64,000 bases of DNA from Paenirhizobium cremeum (GCF_022884085.1 NZ_JAGGCS010000011.1:64576-128575); one strand, 5' to 3'. Numbered from the stretch's first letter, positions 35,653 through 44,436 are shown. Notes: a model not told the origin generated them from the sequence alone. A program made the numbers and translations.

Positions 35653-37551
35653 ATGCTGGATTTCCTCGAACTCGAAGAAACCGTGGGGCGCGCCTGGCAC
35701 AATGTTGCCGGCAACACGCGGACGTGGCCCCGCTATCCGCGGGCTGCCGTTTCCCTTGAGGAAATCCAGCCGATGCTGGCCGTCTGTTTCCGCGGTTTCG
35801 GCGGCGAGCATACCGTGCAGGTGGCGCCGGCCCGCGGACGCACTTCCGCCCACCGGTTAAAGTTTCGTCAGCGGTTGGGTCTCGGAGAGGAAAAACTCGT
35901 GCAGCCCGGCCGTGACCATGCGACGCTGATGCTGCCGCCGGTAATCGACCTGATGCCCGACGCCGGCCTGAACCGCGATCTCTATCTCTGGCTTGCCGCC
36001 GCAATGGCGGTGATGCCGCTAGAGCCGGTGCCGGTGGGCGATCCGCTAAAGCGGGACCTTGCCATACTGGAGCGGGCGGAGAAGACCACGGAGTGTGTCA
36101 TTGCGGTTTTCCCGGGGATGTCCGACCGCTATGCCCGTCTGTGCCTGGCCCTTCTCGCTGAACGCCGGCGAGGAAAACTGCCCCGCGTCGAGCAGATGCT
36201 GGAGGCACGCATCATCGATCTCCTGCGCAAGGGCGCGGGCCTTGCGGCCTTGCATCCACCGGCGATCCTGCCGGCCAAGGCGCCGCCCGGATACCTGCCG
36301 ATGCTGCCGGTTCCGCTCTGGCCGGATGCCTTGCTGCGCGAAGAGGGCGCTCCGCGTGAGACCCAGGATCGCCCAGCGGCGGGCAGCGACAGGCAAGCGA
36401 CTGCCGCCGGGCGCCACATCGCCACCCGTGAAAAGACCGATGGGCGTGACAAGGATCGCAGCCCGTTCATCCTCAACCGTTTCGAAAAGATCCTGGCCAT
36501 GGCGGAGATGGTCAATGTCGACCGACCCGGCGACGACAGCGACGATCACGACGCGACTGCGGCGGAGGAACTGGACGACATGACGCTCGGTGAGCGGAAC
36601 GGGCGGCCATCCGCCCGCTTCCGCTTCGATCTTGATCTGCCGCCGGAGGCGCTCGACCGTACGCCTCTGACGACCGAGCTTACCTATCCGGAATGGGACT
36701 ACAGGCAGGGCGTCTATCTCAAGGATTATTGCCGGGTGCTTGCCGCGCCGGCGCCCGAAGAGGGCGAGTCGCTCGAAGAGAATGCGGCGATGAAGAGCCT
36801 GATGCGCCGGGTGCGGCGTCAGTTCGAGGTGTTGCGCCCGAAACACGAGATGCTGCGCGCCCAGCTCGATGGCGTCGATCTCGATCTCGATGCCGTGGTG
36901 CGCAGCCGCAGCGATCTTGCCGCCGGCGGCGAGGGCAGCGATCGCATCCATCTGATGAGCCGGCCGCAGGCGCACGATCTCGCTGTGACGCTGCTCGTCG
37001 ATGTCTCCCTGTCGACGGATGCATGGTTCGATGACAGGCGCGTACTGGATGTCGAAAAGGAGGCTCTTCTGGTGCTTGCCAATGGCCTTGCCGCCTGCGG
37101 CGACAATCATTCGATCCTGACTTTCACCTCCCGGCGCAGATCGTGGGTTCGTATCGAGAGCGTGAAAGACTTCGGCGAGAAGATGGGGCCGGCAGTTGAG
37201 CGGCGCATTGGAGCGTTGAAGCCGGGATATTATACCCGGATCGGCGCGGCCATCCGCCATGCCTCTGCCAGGCTCGCCGACCAGCCCAATCGCAGGCAGC
37301 TGTTGCTGGTGCTGACAGACGGCAAGCCGAACGATGTCGATCACTATGAGGGTCGTTTCGCGCTCGAGGATAGCCGCCGCGCGGTCATGGAGGCCAGACG
37401 CAAGGGCATCCGGGTTTTCGGCGTGACCGTCGACCGGGATGCCAAATCCTACGTGCCGGCGATCTTCGGTCAGCACGGCTATGCGATCGTCTCCAACATC
37501 GCGAAACTGCCGGCAGCCTTGCCGGCGATCTATCGCGGCCTCGCCGGTTGA
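35653..37551 (+). CDS. norD: NorD, VWA-domain protein for NO reductase activation
   Basis: This 632-residue protein ends in a von Willebrand A domain (about residues 440-630) whose MIDAS motif is DVSLS in VTLLVDVSLSTDAW, with the later TDGKPND supplying another metal ligand. The N-terminal part is the helical NorD/CbbO-type region. NorD binds NorB and recruits the NorQ ATPase ring. The ATG at 35653 follows AGGGAG; longer reading to 35512 would overlap norQ. It is followed by a strong bidirectional terminator shared with hemN. Confidence 0.93.
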   Translation: MLDFLELEETVGRAWHNVAGNTRTWPRYPRAAVSLEEIQPMLAVCFRGFGGEHTVQVAPARGRTSAHRLKFRQRLGLGEEKLVQPGRDHATLMLPPVIDLMPDAGLNRDLYLWLAAAMAVMPLEPVPVGDPLKRDLAILERAEKTTECVIAVFPGMSDRYARLCLALLAERRRGKLPRVEQMLEARIIDLLRKGAGLAALHPPAILPAKAPPGYLPMLPVPLWPDALLREEGAPRETQDRPAAGSDRQATAAGRHIATREKTDGRDKDRSPFILNRFEKILAMAEMVNVDRPGDDSDDHDATAAEELDDMTLGERNGRPSARFRFDLDLPPEALDRTPLTTELTYPEWDYRQGVYLKDYCRVLAAPAPEEGESLEENAAMKSLMRRVRRQFEVLRPKHEMLRAQLDGVDLDLDAVVRSRSDLAAGGEGSDRIHLMSRPQAHDLAVTLLVDVSLSTDAWFDDRRVLDVEKEALLVLANGLAACGDNHSILTFTSRRRSWVRIESVKDFGEKMGPAVERRIGALKPGYYTRIGAAIRHASARLADQPNRRQLLLVLTDGKPNDVDHYEGRFALEDSRRAVMEARRKGIRVFGVTVDRDAKSYVPAIFGQHGYAIVSNIAKLPAALPAIYRGLAG

Positions 37552-37569
37552 GGCGGCGGTGAGGCGCGG

Positions 37570-37604
37570 AAAAGGCCCGGCATCGGGGTGTTGCCGGGCC
37601 TTTT
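37570..37604. terminator. Bidirectional terminator between norD and hemN
   Basis: The perfect 13-base stem AAAAGGCCCGGCA (37570-37582) / TGCCGGGCCTTTT (37592-37604) has a 9-base loop. The A/T ends work in both directions for the convergent genes. Confidence 0.9.
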
Positions 37605-37651
37605 CGTATTTTCGAGTATTTTCCTGATCGATATCGATCGACCGTGACAGA

Positions 37652-39004
37652 TCAGGCCGCCCTGGAATGGGTGCGGCCGGTTTCTCCGAGATAGGCGTCG
37701 AAGCTCGCGGCCACCACGCGGATCACGAAGCGATGGTCGTTGCTTACGCTCAGCACACCGTCCCGCATCCCGATGATGCCGTCGCTCGCCAGCCGCTCAA
37801 GCATGGCATTCCCTTCCGTCAGCAGTGCGGGGTCAAAACCGTGACGCCTGGCGAGACCGTCGAGATCGGCTTCGAAATCGCACATAAGCCGCTCGATCAC
37901 GGCCGCCCGGAGGCGATCCTCGTCCGTCATCCGATAACCCTTGGATGTGGCAAGCTGACCGGATGCGATGCGTTGCGCATATTGGCCGATGGCGACTTCG
38001 TTCTGAATGTAGCCTTCCGCCGTCCTGCCGATGGCCGAAGCGCCGAAGCCGATCAGGGTCCGGCAAGCGTCGGTGGTGTAACCCTGGAAGTTGCGATGCA
38101 ATCTTCCGTCTTGCGCGGCGAGGCTGAGTTCGTCCTGCGGCAGCGCGAAATGATCGAGCCCGATCCGCCTATAGCCGGCCGCGACCAGTGTCCCGGCGAT
38201 TGCCTCGGCCTGGGCATGGCGTTCTGTCGTGTCGGGCAAGGCCTTCTCGTCGATCAGTCGCTGGTGCTTCTTGAACGAGGGAATATGGGCATAGCCGAAC
38301 ACCGCGAAACGATCCGGCCGCATGGCTATGGCCGTCTTCGTGGTCTGGATGCAGGACGTGACGGTCTGGTGGGGCAGGCCGTAGATCAGGTCGAAATTGA
38401 TGCTGCCGATACCGTATCCGCGAAGTCCATCCGTTGCTTTCGCAGTCTGTTCGGCGGTCTGTATGCGATTGATGGCCTTTTGTACGACCGGATCGAAGCT
38501 CTGCACGCCGAGGCTGGCGCGGGTGACACCGGCCTCCCCGAGCGCGCCGATCATGGCTTGCGTGAGGGTGCGGGGATCGATTTCGACGGCGATGTCGACA
38601 TCCGGCATGACGTCGAACGTCTTCTGTATGAACGCAGAGAGATCCAGGAATTCCTCCGGTTTCATGATGGTGGGGGTGCCGCCGCCGAAATGGATGTTGC
38701 GTACCTTGAGCGGCTTGCCGGCTGTCCTTGCGACGATGGCTATCTCACGTTTCAGCACGTCGAGATAGTCCAGGATCGGTTCGTCCTTCTGCGTGATCGA
38801 GGTGTGACAGCCGCAATACCAGCACATCGACCGGCAGAAGGGGATGTGGAGGTAAAGGGAAACTGCCTCCCCGGAGGGTATCTGTTTCAGCCAGTCGCCA
38901 TAGGTGCCGGCGCCGATCGAGGAGGAAAAGCGGGGCGCGGTCGGATAGCTGGTGTAGCGGGGCAGGCGGGCTTCGCCGTATTTTTCGACGATATCAAGGG
39001 ACAT
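37652..39004 (-). CDS. hemN: Oxygen-independent coproporphyrinogen III oxidase
   Basis: This 450-residue radical SAM enzyme makes protoporphyrinogen IX without oxygen, needed for haem during denitrification. Cluster ligands are C57, C61 and C64 in PFCRSMCWYCGC, with the extra C66 typical of HemN (E. coli numbers are five higher). The SAM region FGGGTPTIM and the HemN-type tail are present. The start MSLDIVEKYGEARLPRYTSY at 39004 matches the family; the frame is open to 39079 across the regulatory box. Regulation by the box at 39055 fits its role. Confidence 0.95.
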   Translation of the reverse strand: MSLDIVEKYGEARLPRYTSYPTAPRFSSSIGAGTYGDWLKQIPSGEAVSLYLHIPFCRSMCWYCGCHTSITQKDEPILDYLDVLKREIAIVARTAGKPLKVRNIHFGGGTPTIMKPEEFLDLSAFIQKTFDVMPDVDIAVEIDPRTLTQAMIGALGEAGVTRASLGVQSFDPVVQKAINRIQTAEQTAKATDGLRGYGIGSINFDLIYGLPHQTVTSCIQTTKTAIAMRPDRFAVFGYAHIPSFKKHQRLIDEKALPDTTERHAQAEAIAGTLVAAGYRRIGLDHFALPQDELSLAAQDGRLHRNFQGYTTDACRTLIGFGASAIGRTAEGYIQNEVAIGQYAQRIASGQLATSKGYRMTDEDRLRAAVIERLMCDFEADLDGLARRHGFDPALLTEGNAMLERLASDGIIGMRDGVLSVSNDHRFVIRVVAASFDAYLGETGRTHSRAA

Positions 39005-39054
39005 GGGGCGGCTCTCCGTTCGTAACTGTCCGGAGCCTAGATCGCGGTCTCCTT

Positions 39055-39068
39055 TTGCTCTTTGCCAA
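39055..39068 (-). promoter_or_regulatory. NnrR/FNR-type box upstream of hemN
   Basis: TTGCTCTTTGCCAA fits TTG-N8-CAA and is centred 57 bases before hemN. A second box on the other side of this intergenic region (39114) is closer to the divergent operon. Confidence 0.65.
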
Positions 39069-39113
39069 ATCCCAAGCAACGGAACGAAAGCCCGTCGACG
39101 TTCTCGATGTTAT

Positions 39114-39127
39114 TTGCGCGGCGACAA
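39114..39127 (+). promoter_or_regulatory. NnrR/FNR-type box upstream of the DUF2249 operon
   Basis: TTGCGCGGCGACAA fits TTG-N8-CAA, with TTGCG and ACAA ends close to the NnrR pattern known from Rhodobacter. It is almost identical to the box before the pseudoazurin gene (TTGTGCGGCGACAA). Confidence 0.65.
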
Positions 39128-39225
39128 GTTCTCCCTTCGTCCTTCGGTCTAGTTTCGACAGGCAGGCCGGGCCCGGGCCGCAACAATCGAAGACCTGTCG
39201 GGCCGAAGAAGGACAAGACCGACCC

Positions 39226-39507
39226 ATGAGCCAAACCATGCAAGAAAAGCCGCTGATCGACGTCCGCACCGTACCGCCGGTCGAGCGGCATCCCCGTATC
39301 TTCGGAATGCTCAACGCGCTGCTTCCGGGCGGATCGATGCTGATTACCAGCGATCACGATCCGCGGCCGCTGCACTACCAGCTCGAAATGCATTTCTCCG
39401 GCATGTTCGGGTGGGAATATCTGGAAGAGGGGCCGGAGGTCTGGCGCGTCGAGATCGAGCGCTTGCAAAACAGCGGCTGCGACTGCTGCTGCGGCTCGGA
39501 TCATTGA
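39226..39507 (+). CDS. DUF2249 domain protein with cysteine-rich tail
   Basis: This 93-residue protein consists of one DUF2249 domain, a TusA-like alpha/beta fold, with the conserved opening IDVRTVPPVERHPRIF and the SDHDPRPLHYQLEM block. The C-terminus ends SGCDCCCGSDH, four cysteines in five positions, which could bind a metal. The function of DUF2249 proteins is not established; they often accompany denitrification and NO-response genes. It starts a four-gene unit with its own TTG-N8-CAA box. I find no enzyme motif that would tell more. Confidence 0.82.
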   Translation: MSQTMQEKPLIDVRTVPPVERHPRIFGMLNALLPGGSMLITSDHDPRPLHYQLEMHFSGMFGWEYLEEGPEVWRVEIERLQNSGCDCCCGSDH

Positions 39508-39547
39508 GACGCGGGGCGTTGCGGTATTCCTGAGTGAGGTGATCGAC

Positions 39548-40900
39548 ATGCCGGGAGCAAGCCTTTCCCGCTGGACCATGAGCTACTTTGCCGCCGCCTG
39601 CCTTTTCCTGCTTGCGGGAGAAGGCCTGTTGGCCGCCGGTTATGGCAATCCGGTTGCCGGTATTTCCGGCGGCGATGTGCTGGCCGTCGTTCACCTGATT
39701 ACCGCCGGCTGGCTCGGTCTCCTGATGTCGGGAGCCCTGTTGCAGTTTGTACCGGTGCTTGCGGCAAAGCCGCTGCGGGCGGGGAGGCTGGCGCTTCCAT
39801 CCCTCGTTGCGATCCTTGCCGGCGAAGTCGGGCTGGTGTCCGGCTTTGCGCTTCTCGCCTCCGGCGTCACGCTGTCGGACCACCTCCTGGCTTGCGGCGG
39901 TATCCTTCTCGCGACGGGTTTCCTCGGCGTCGCGACAATGGTGCTGCGTACGTTTTTCGATGCACGGCCCTTGCCACTTGCAGGACGTTTCGTGGCGCTC
40001 AGCATCGTCGGGCTTGTGGGCACCGTTTGTCTCGGTGTCTTCATGGCACTCGGGCTCTCCTCCCTGTTGCCCGGCGACCTGCTTGCCCTGGTGTCCGACA
40101 TGCTGCCAGTGCATGCAGCCTTCGGGCTCGGTGGCTGGCTTACCCTTTCAGCGCTCGGTGTAAGTTACAAGCTCTTGCCGATGTTCCTGCTTGCCGGCGA
40201 ACCCGAAGGCCGTCGACCGAACCTGGTTTTTCTGGGTGGAGCTTCCGTGCTGACGCTGCTTCTCCTGCTGGTATTGCTGACCTTCCGTGGCAATAGCGCG
40301 GTGTTCACCGCTGCGCTCGCCTGTTTCGTCGCGGCCGTCAGCCTCATCCTCTACGGATTTGATCTCCTGGCGATCGTAAGGACGCGGCGGCGGCGCGATA
40401 TGGAATTGAACAGTCTTGCCAGCCTTGCGGCTTTCGCCTGGCTTTTCGTGGCGTTCGTCTGGCTGGTGGTCGCGTCCCTGTCCGGACGGATCGGGGATCA
40501 TGTTGAGGCTATCATCTATCTCGCGGGTTTCGGCTGGCTGAGCGGCCTCGGTCTGGCTCAGCTCTACAAGATCGTGCCGTTTCTCACCTGGCTCGAATGC
40601 TACGGTCCGGTGCTCGGCCGTGTGCCGACGCCGCGGGTTCAGGATATCGTGCGCGAGCGGCGCGCCCGGATGTGGTTCGTGGCTTTCCATGCCGGAGTGG
40701 CGGTTGCCACGCTTGCTCTTTCTCTCGGGATCGCGTTCCTGTTTCGCGTCGGCGTCTTTTTGCAGTTCTGCGCTACTTTCGCCTTGGTTATCGAGTTTCT
40801 GCGCGCCAGACGTCTGGTCGATGTCGCTCCCGGCCTGCGCTTGCCGAAAGGTACTATGCGTCCCTATCTCTTTCTGCCATCCCCCGACCTCAGGAGGTAA
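39548..40900 (+). CDS. Twelve-helix membrane protein of unknown function in denitrification cluster
   Basis: This 450-residue protein consists almost only of 12 hydrophobic helices. Helix 2 contains H49 (VVHLITAGWLGLLMSGALLQ), helix 6 starts with LPVHAAFGLGGWL and ends YKLLPMFL, and helix 10 has GLAQLYKIVPFLTW. The helix count and the histidines in helices 2 and 6 recall haem-copper oxidase subunit I or NnrS-like proteins, but the full copper/haem ligand set is missing, so I do not call it an oxidase. The ATG at 39548 has GAGG 8 bases upstream. It lies between two DUF2249 genes and probably works with them. Confidence 0.75.
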   Translation: MPGASLSRWTMSYFAAACLFLLAGEGLLAAGYGNPVAGISGGDVLAVVHLITAGWLGLLMSGALLQFVPVLAAKPLRAGRLALPSLVAILAGEVGLVSGFALLASGVTLSDHLLACGGILLATGFLGVATMVLRTFFDARPLPLAGRFVALSIVGLVGTVCLGVFMALGLSSLLPGDLLALVSDMLPVHAAFGLGGWLTLSALGVSYKLLPMFLLAGEPEGRRPNLVFLGGASVLTLLLLLVLLTFRGNSAVFTAALACFVAAVSLILYGFDLLAIVRTRRRRDMELNSLASLAAFAWLFVAFVWLVVASLSGRIGDHVEAIIYLAGFGWLSGLGLAQLYKIVPFLTWLECYGPVLGRVPTPRVQDIVRERRARMWFVAFHAGVAVATLALSLGIAFLFRVGVFLQFCATFALVIEFLRARRLVDVAPGLRLPKGTMRPYLFLPSPDLRR

Positions 40901-40902
40901 CG

Positions 40903-41424
40903 ATGACACGATCATACAAAGAACTCGACGTACGCCCTATCCTGCGCAATGGCGGCGAGCCGTTTCAGGCTATCATGGAAGCGGTGCATTCGCTGGCGCC
41001 CGGCGAAGGCCTGAGGTTGTTCGCGACCTTCAAGCCTGAACCCTTGTTCCGCGTCATGGGCAAGCGGGGCTTCGGTCATGAGGCTACCGAGATCGGCGGA
41101 GGCGACTGGCAGGTGCTCTTCACACCGGAGGCCGGTGGGCCCGCCGATATTTCCGCGTCGGCCAGCGGCAATGATGCGACGGCTTGGGCCGACCCGGTCT
41201 TTCACCTCGATCTCACCGATCTCGATCCGCCTGAGCCGATGACGCGCATCCTCGCCAAGATCGAACTCATGGACCCGGGCGAAGTGCTCTTTGCGCTGCT
41301 TGCGCGCGAGCCCGTCTTCCTCATGCCGGAACTCGAGAAACGGGGGCATCAGTGGGTCGGCAATTTCGATGAAACCGGCAGCGCCTATCGCATGCTGATA
41401 CGTGTCGGCGAAGCCCGGGAGTGA
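40903..41424 (+). CDS. Tandem DUF2249 domain protein
   Basis: This 173-residue protein has two DUF2249 domains: residues 1-85 (KELDVRPILRNGGEPFQAIM, then FKPEPLFRVMGKRG) and about 97-170 (LDLTDLDPPEPMTRILAKIE, then LLAREPVFLMPELEKRG). Each repeats the pattern of a DVR/DLT start, a PGE turn and an EP(L/V)F block. It starts 2 bases after the 12-helix gene with a perfect AGGAGGT ribosome site and overlaps the next gene by GTGA. Unlike the single-domain protein at the operon start it has no cysteine tail. Role unknown. Confidence 0.82.
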   Translation: MTRSYKELDVRPILRNGGEPFQAIMEAVHSLAPGEGLRLFATFKPEPLFRVMGKRGFGHEATEIGGGDWQVLFTPEAGGPADISASASGNDATAWADPVFHLDLTDLDPPEPMTRILAKIELMDPGEVLFALLAREPVFLMPELEKRGHQWVGNFDETGSAYRMLIRVGEARE

Positions 41425-41750
41425 CGGATGTGAACGACGATGCCGCGAATTTTCTCTTAGCACGCATATACGATGCCCTGAGTGGTATTCTCGATCCCGA
41501 GATTGGCGGCAATATCGTCGATCTCGGCCTCATCTACGACGTGGTCGTCGAAGGAGACGGCGCGGTTGCCGTGGTCATGACGACGACCTCGCGGGGGTGT
41601 CCGGCGGCCGGTTTCCTGAAAGACGCGGTGGAGGCCAGCATCGTTGCCGTTGATGGCGTGGCGCGGGTCGCCGTCGAACTGGTCTATGAACCGCGGTGGA
41701 CGCCCGAACGTATCCGCACTCCCGCCCTCCGGGGAGCGGGCCGGCATTGA
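41421..41750 (+). CDS. MIP18/DUF59 (PaaD/SufT-like) metal-sulfur cluster assembly factor
   Basis: This 109-residue protein has the DUF59 pattern: ALSGILDPEIGGNIVDLGLI followed by MTTTSRGCPAAGFL with the conserved cysteine. Relatives help place iron-sulfur clusters in client proteins. The GTG start overlaps the preceding stop (GTGA). Ending an operon of DUF2249 and membrane proteins under an NnrR-type box, it may mature or repair a cluster damaged by NO. That is inference. A good terminator follows at 41776. Confidence 0.84.
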   Translation: MTDVNDDAANFLLARIYDALSGILDPEIGGNIVDLGLIYDVVVEGDGAVAVVMTTTSRGCPAAGFLKDAVEASIVAVDGVARVAVELVYEPRWTPERIRTPALRGAGRH

Positions 41751-41775
41751 TCTTTGCGGATCGGCAGCCCGCAAA

Positions 41776-41812
41776 CGAAAGCGCCCGGTCCGAGAACCGG
41801 GCGTTTTCGTTT
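41776..41812. terminator. Bidirectional terminator between DUF59 gene and nnrS
   Basis: The stem CGCCCGGT (41782-41789) / ACCGGGCG (41796-41803) is flanked by CGAAAG and TTTTCGTTT. It lies between convergent genes. Confidence 0.85.
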
Positions 41813-41824
41813 ATCCAGTTTCCG

Positions 41825-43033
41825 TCAGGTGCGCCGGACCCGGGCGAGCATCGGACCGTATTCGACGACGAAGAGGCCGAAGGCCACCAGCCATGCCAGG
41901 CCGGCAAGCCCGTAGAGCGTCATGGCCTGAGCGGGCAGAAGATCGGCAGCTGGACGCAGAAGTGCCGCCAGAAGGATTGCGGCATAGGAGAGATTGGTGA
42001 GCGGCGATGACGTCAACTGCCGGCCGGTGTGGCCGCGTGTGGCGCGGGTCATGACCGCCAGCATCATCGCTGCCATGGCGCCGACCGTCATCACGTGCAT
42101 GATGCCCGCATCGCCGAGGCCTATCCTGTCGCCAAGCGCGATTGCCACAAATCCGAGCGGCAGAAAGGCATAGGCGACATGCAGGATGAAGAGCAGTTTC
42201 TCCGGCCATACAGCCAGGCCGCGCCAACGCCGCAGCCGTGCTGCATGGGCGATGCCGGCGACAGCGGCGAGCACGAGCGTTGCCGGCTGCTCGGGCTTAA
42301 GGCTCCAGCAGAAGAGCGCCAATGCGCCGACCGCGATGACTGCGGTATCGAAGCGGCCATAGGGCGCCGGAAAGCGTGTCTCGCCCCTCTGGTTCAGCCA
42401 GTTGCGGCTGAAACTCGGGATGATACGCCCGCCGATAATCATGATGAGCACGAGATAGGCTGAAACCGCCAGCCTTTCGACGGTGCCGCCATGTTCTCCG
42501 GCCAGGGTATTCAGATGAAAGCCGATATTGGCCAGCGACAGCACGGTCAGGATACCCAGGACCTTCAGATCCTTCCACTTGCGTCCCGCGACGATTTCCC
42601 GGGCGCAGATGAAGAGCAGGACGGGCAGGAACAGGCTTTCGATGGCGACGGAAGGCACGAGCCCGATCAGGTCGGGGGCGAGCATCAGCAGGCGTCCCGC
42701 CGCCCAGAGCAAAAACAGGCCGGCGAGGGGTCGGCCCGACACCGGCAGGCGGCCAGTCCAATTGGGAACCGCCGTCAGGAGAAAGCCGGCGACCACCGCG
42801 GAGGAAAAGCCGAACAACATCTCATGGGCGTGCCAGTGATGGGCGCTGTAGGAGCCTCCGACCTCGACGATGCCGGCGAGCGCGGCGATCCAGAGGATCA
42901 TGGCCGCTATCGCAACGATCGCGGCACCAAAGAAGAAGGGGCGAAAGCCATAGGAAAACAGAACCGGGCCTGTTCGGGAAAGGCCGCGTGGAATGCCGCC
43001 GGCCGGGCGGCTCGTCTGTTGGCTGTTGCTCAT
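41825..43033 (-). CDS. nnrS: NnrS family haem-copper membrane protein
   Basis: This 402-residue, 12-helix protein has the NnrS signature SAHHWHAHEMLFGFSSAVVA near residue 65, the RIIPSFSRNWLN block in the middle and the HVMTVGAMAAMMLAVMTRAT segment. NnrS was described in Rhodobacter as a haem- and copper-containing protein of the NnrR regulon and protects against NO stress, probably by limiting formation of iron-nitrosyl complexes. It is divergent from nirK, with four boxes between them. The stop faces the terminator shared with the DUF59 gene. Confidence 0.93.
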   Translation of the reverse strand: MSNSQQTSRPAGGIPRGLSRTGPVLFSYGFRPFFFGAAIVAIAAMILWIAALAGIVEVGGSYSAHHWHAHEMLFGFSSAVVAGFLLTAVPNWTGRLPVSGRPLAGLFLLWAAGRLLMLAPDLIGLVPSVAIESLFLPVLLFICAREIVAGRKWKDLKVLGILTVLSLANIGFHLNTLAGEHGGTVERLAVSAYLVLIMIIGGRIIPSFSRNWLNQRGETRFPAPYGRFDTAVIAVGALALFCWSLKPEQPATLVLAAVAGIAHAARLRRWRGLAVWPEKLLFILHVAYAFLPLGFVAIALGDRIGLGDAGIMHVMTVGAMAAMMLAVMTRATRGHTGRQLTSSPLTNLSYAAILLAALLRPAADLLPAQAMTLYGLAGLAWLVAFGLFVVEYGPMLARVRRT

Positions 43034-43050
43034 GACGGATCTCCGATTGC

Positions 43051-43064
43051 TTGATAAATCGCAA
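43051..43064 (-). promoter_or_regulatory. FNR/FixK-like box close to nnrS
   Basis: TTGATAAATCGCAA has one full FNR/FixK half (TTGAT). It lies only 18 bases before the nnrS start, too close for ordinary activation, so it may repress or belong to a distant promoter. Confidence 0.5.
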
Positions 43065-43094
43065 TCGTTTTAAGAAGAAACCCTCCTTCGATCT

Positions 43095-43108
43095 TTGTGC
43101 ATTCGCAA
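43095..43108 (-). promoter_or_regulatory. NnrR/FNR-type box upstream of nnrS
   Basis: TTGTGCATTCGCAA fits TTG-N8-CAA, centred 68 bases before nnrS, the same spacing as the ubiT box. Confidence 0.65.
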
Positions 43109-43145
43109 GCAAAGCCCGACCTGCCCTCTTCTGATCTTTGTCATT

Positions 43146-43159
43146 TTGCGCCCTGCCAA
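43146..43159 (+). promoter_or_regulatory. NnrR/FNR-type box (distal) upstream of nirK
   Basis: TTGCGCCCTGCCAA lies inside the longer inverted repeat CATTTTG-N8-CAAAATG (43142-43163). It is 131 bases before the nirK start. Confidence 0.65.
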
Positions 43160-43192
43160 AATGACGCAGGTAAAATGTCGGCCGGAAGAAGT

Positions 43193-43206
43193 TTGTTCTG
43201 GCACAA
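43193..43206 (+). promoter_or_regulatory. NnrR/FNR-type box (proximal) upstream of nirK
   Basis: TTGTTCTGGCACAA fits TTG-N8-CAA, with the right half CACAA of the Rhodobacter NnrR pattern. It is centred 84 bases before nirK and is the best candidate for direct activation. Confidence 0.7.
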
Positions 43207-43283
43207 ATTAGATTTCGCGATCGGGAGTAGAACTCTTGTCACCGGACGATATCCGCTCCGCTCTACCACAAGGAGACATTCCG

Positions 43284-44426
43284 ATGACTGAGCAGTTTCA
43301 GGTAACCCGCCGCACGATTCTGGCCGGCGCGGCCTTTGCCGGCGCCCTGGCGCCGATCATCAAGACTTCCGAGGCTCGTGCCGAAGGAGGTGGCATCAAG
43401 ACCAATGCGGCCGCAACCGCCGCCGACATCGCAAAGCTTCCCCGCGAGAAGGTCGAACTCGTCAAGCCTCCGTTCGTCCATGCCCACACGCAGAAGGCCG
43501 AGGGCGGTCCGAAGGTCGTCGAATTCACCCTGACCATCAAGGAACAGAAGATGATCCTCGACGATGCGGGCACGGAAGTGCACGCCATGACCTTCGACGG
43601 TTCGGTTCCCGGCCCGCTCATGGTCGTTCACGAGGGCGATTATGTCGAACTGACACTGGTCAACCCCGAAACCAATACCCTGCAGCACAACATCGACTTC
43701 CATGCGGCAACCGGTGCTCTGGGCGGCGGCGCGTTGACGCTGGTCAATCCCGGTGAGAAGACGGTTCTGCGCTTCAAGGCGACCAAGGCCGGCGTCTTCG
43801 TCTATCACTGCGCACCTCCCGGCATGGTTCCGTGGCACGTCACCTCGGGCATGAACGGCGCCATCATGGTGCTGCCGCGCGACGGTCTGAAGGACGGCAA
43901 GGGCAATGACCTGACCTACGACAAGATCTACTATGTCGGCGAACAGGACTTCTACATCCCGAAGGACGAGAACGGCAACTTCAAGAAATACGAGAGCGCC
44001 GGCGATGCCTATGCCGATACGCTGGAAGTCATGCGGTCGCTTACTCCAAGCCATATCGTCTTCAACGGTGCCGTCGGCGCGCTGACCGGCCAGAACGCCA
44101 TGAAGGCCGAGGTTGGCGACCGTGTCCTGATCGTCCATTCGCAGGCCAACCGCGATACCCGTCCGCACCTGATCGGCGGACATGGCGACTATGTCTGGGC
44201 AACCGGCAAGTTCCACAACGTGCCAGAAACCGACCAGGAAACCTGGTTCATTCCGGGTGGTGCGGCAGGCGCAGCCTTCTACACCTTCCATCAGCCGGGC
44301 GTTTATGCCTACGTCAACCACAACCTGATCGAAGCCTTCGAGCTTGGCGCGGCTGCGCATTTCACGGTCACCGGCGAATGGAACGACGATCTGATGACTT
44401 CGGTCATGGCTCCGAGCGCCAGCTGA
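43284..44426 (+). CDS. nirK: Copper-containing nitrite reductase
   Basis: This 380-residue periplasmic enzyme reduces nitrite to NO. A Tat signal ([18 protein letters not shown]) begins the protein. All ligands are found: type 1 copper H135, C176, H185 and M190; type 2 copper H140, H175 and H346; catalytic D138 and H295. Each is exactly 40 higher than in the mature-numbered Alcaligenes enzyme. AAGGAGA supports the start. It is followed by nirV after a hairpin. Electrons probably come from the pseudoazurin encoded at 46328. Confidence 0.97.
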   Translation: MTEQFQVTRRTILAGAAFAGALAPIIKTSEARAEGGGIKTNAAATAADIAKLPREKVELVKPPFVHAHTQKAEGGPKVVEFTLTIKEQKMILDDAGTEVHAMTFDGSVPGPLMVVHEGDYVELTLVNPETNTLQHNIDFHAATGALGGGALTLVNPGEKTVLRFKATKAGVFVYHCAPPGMVPWHVTSGMNGAIMVLPRDGLKDGKGNDLTYDKIYYVGEQDFYIPKDENGNFKKYESAGDAYADTLEVMRSLTPSHIVFNGAVGALTGQNAMKAEVGDRVLIVHSQANRDTRPHLIGGHGDYVWATGKFHNVPETDQETWFIPGGAAGAAFYTFHQPGVYAYVNHNLIEAFELGAAAHFTVTGEWNDDLMTSVMAPSAS

Positions 44427-44436
44427 ATGCAAAGGG

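Noticed and set aside
33596..36004. Long minus-strand open frame opposite norB, norQ and norD
   Set aside because: It crosses three certain genes and shows the His/Asp/Arg-rich composition of an antisense shadow in GC-rich DNA.
39548..40900. Catalytic haem-copper oxidase subunit
   Set aside because: Helix number and two histidines fit, but the full set of haem and copper ligands is not present.
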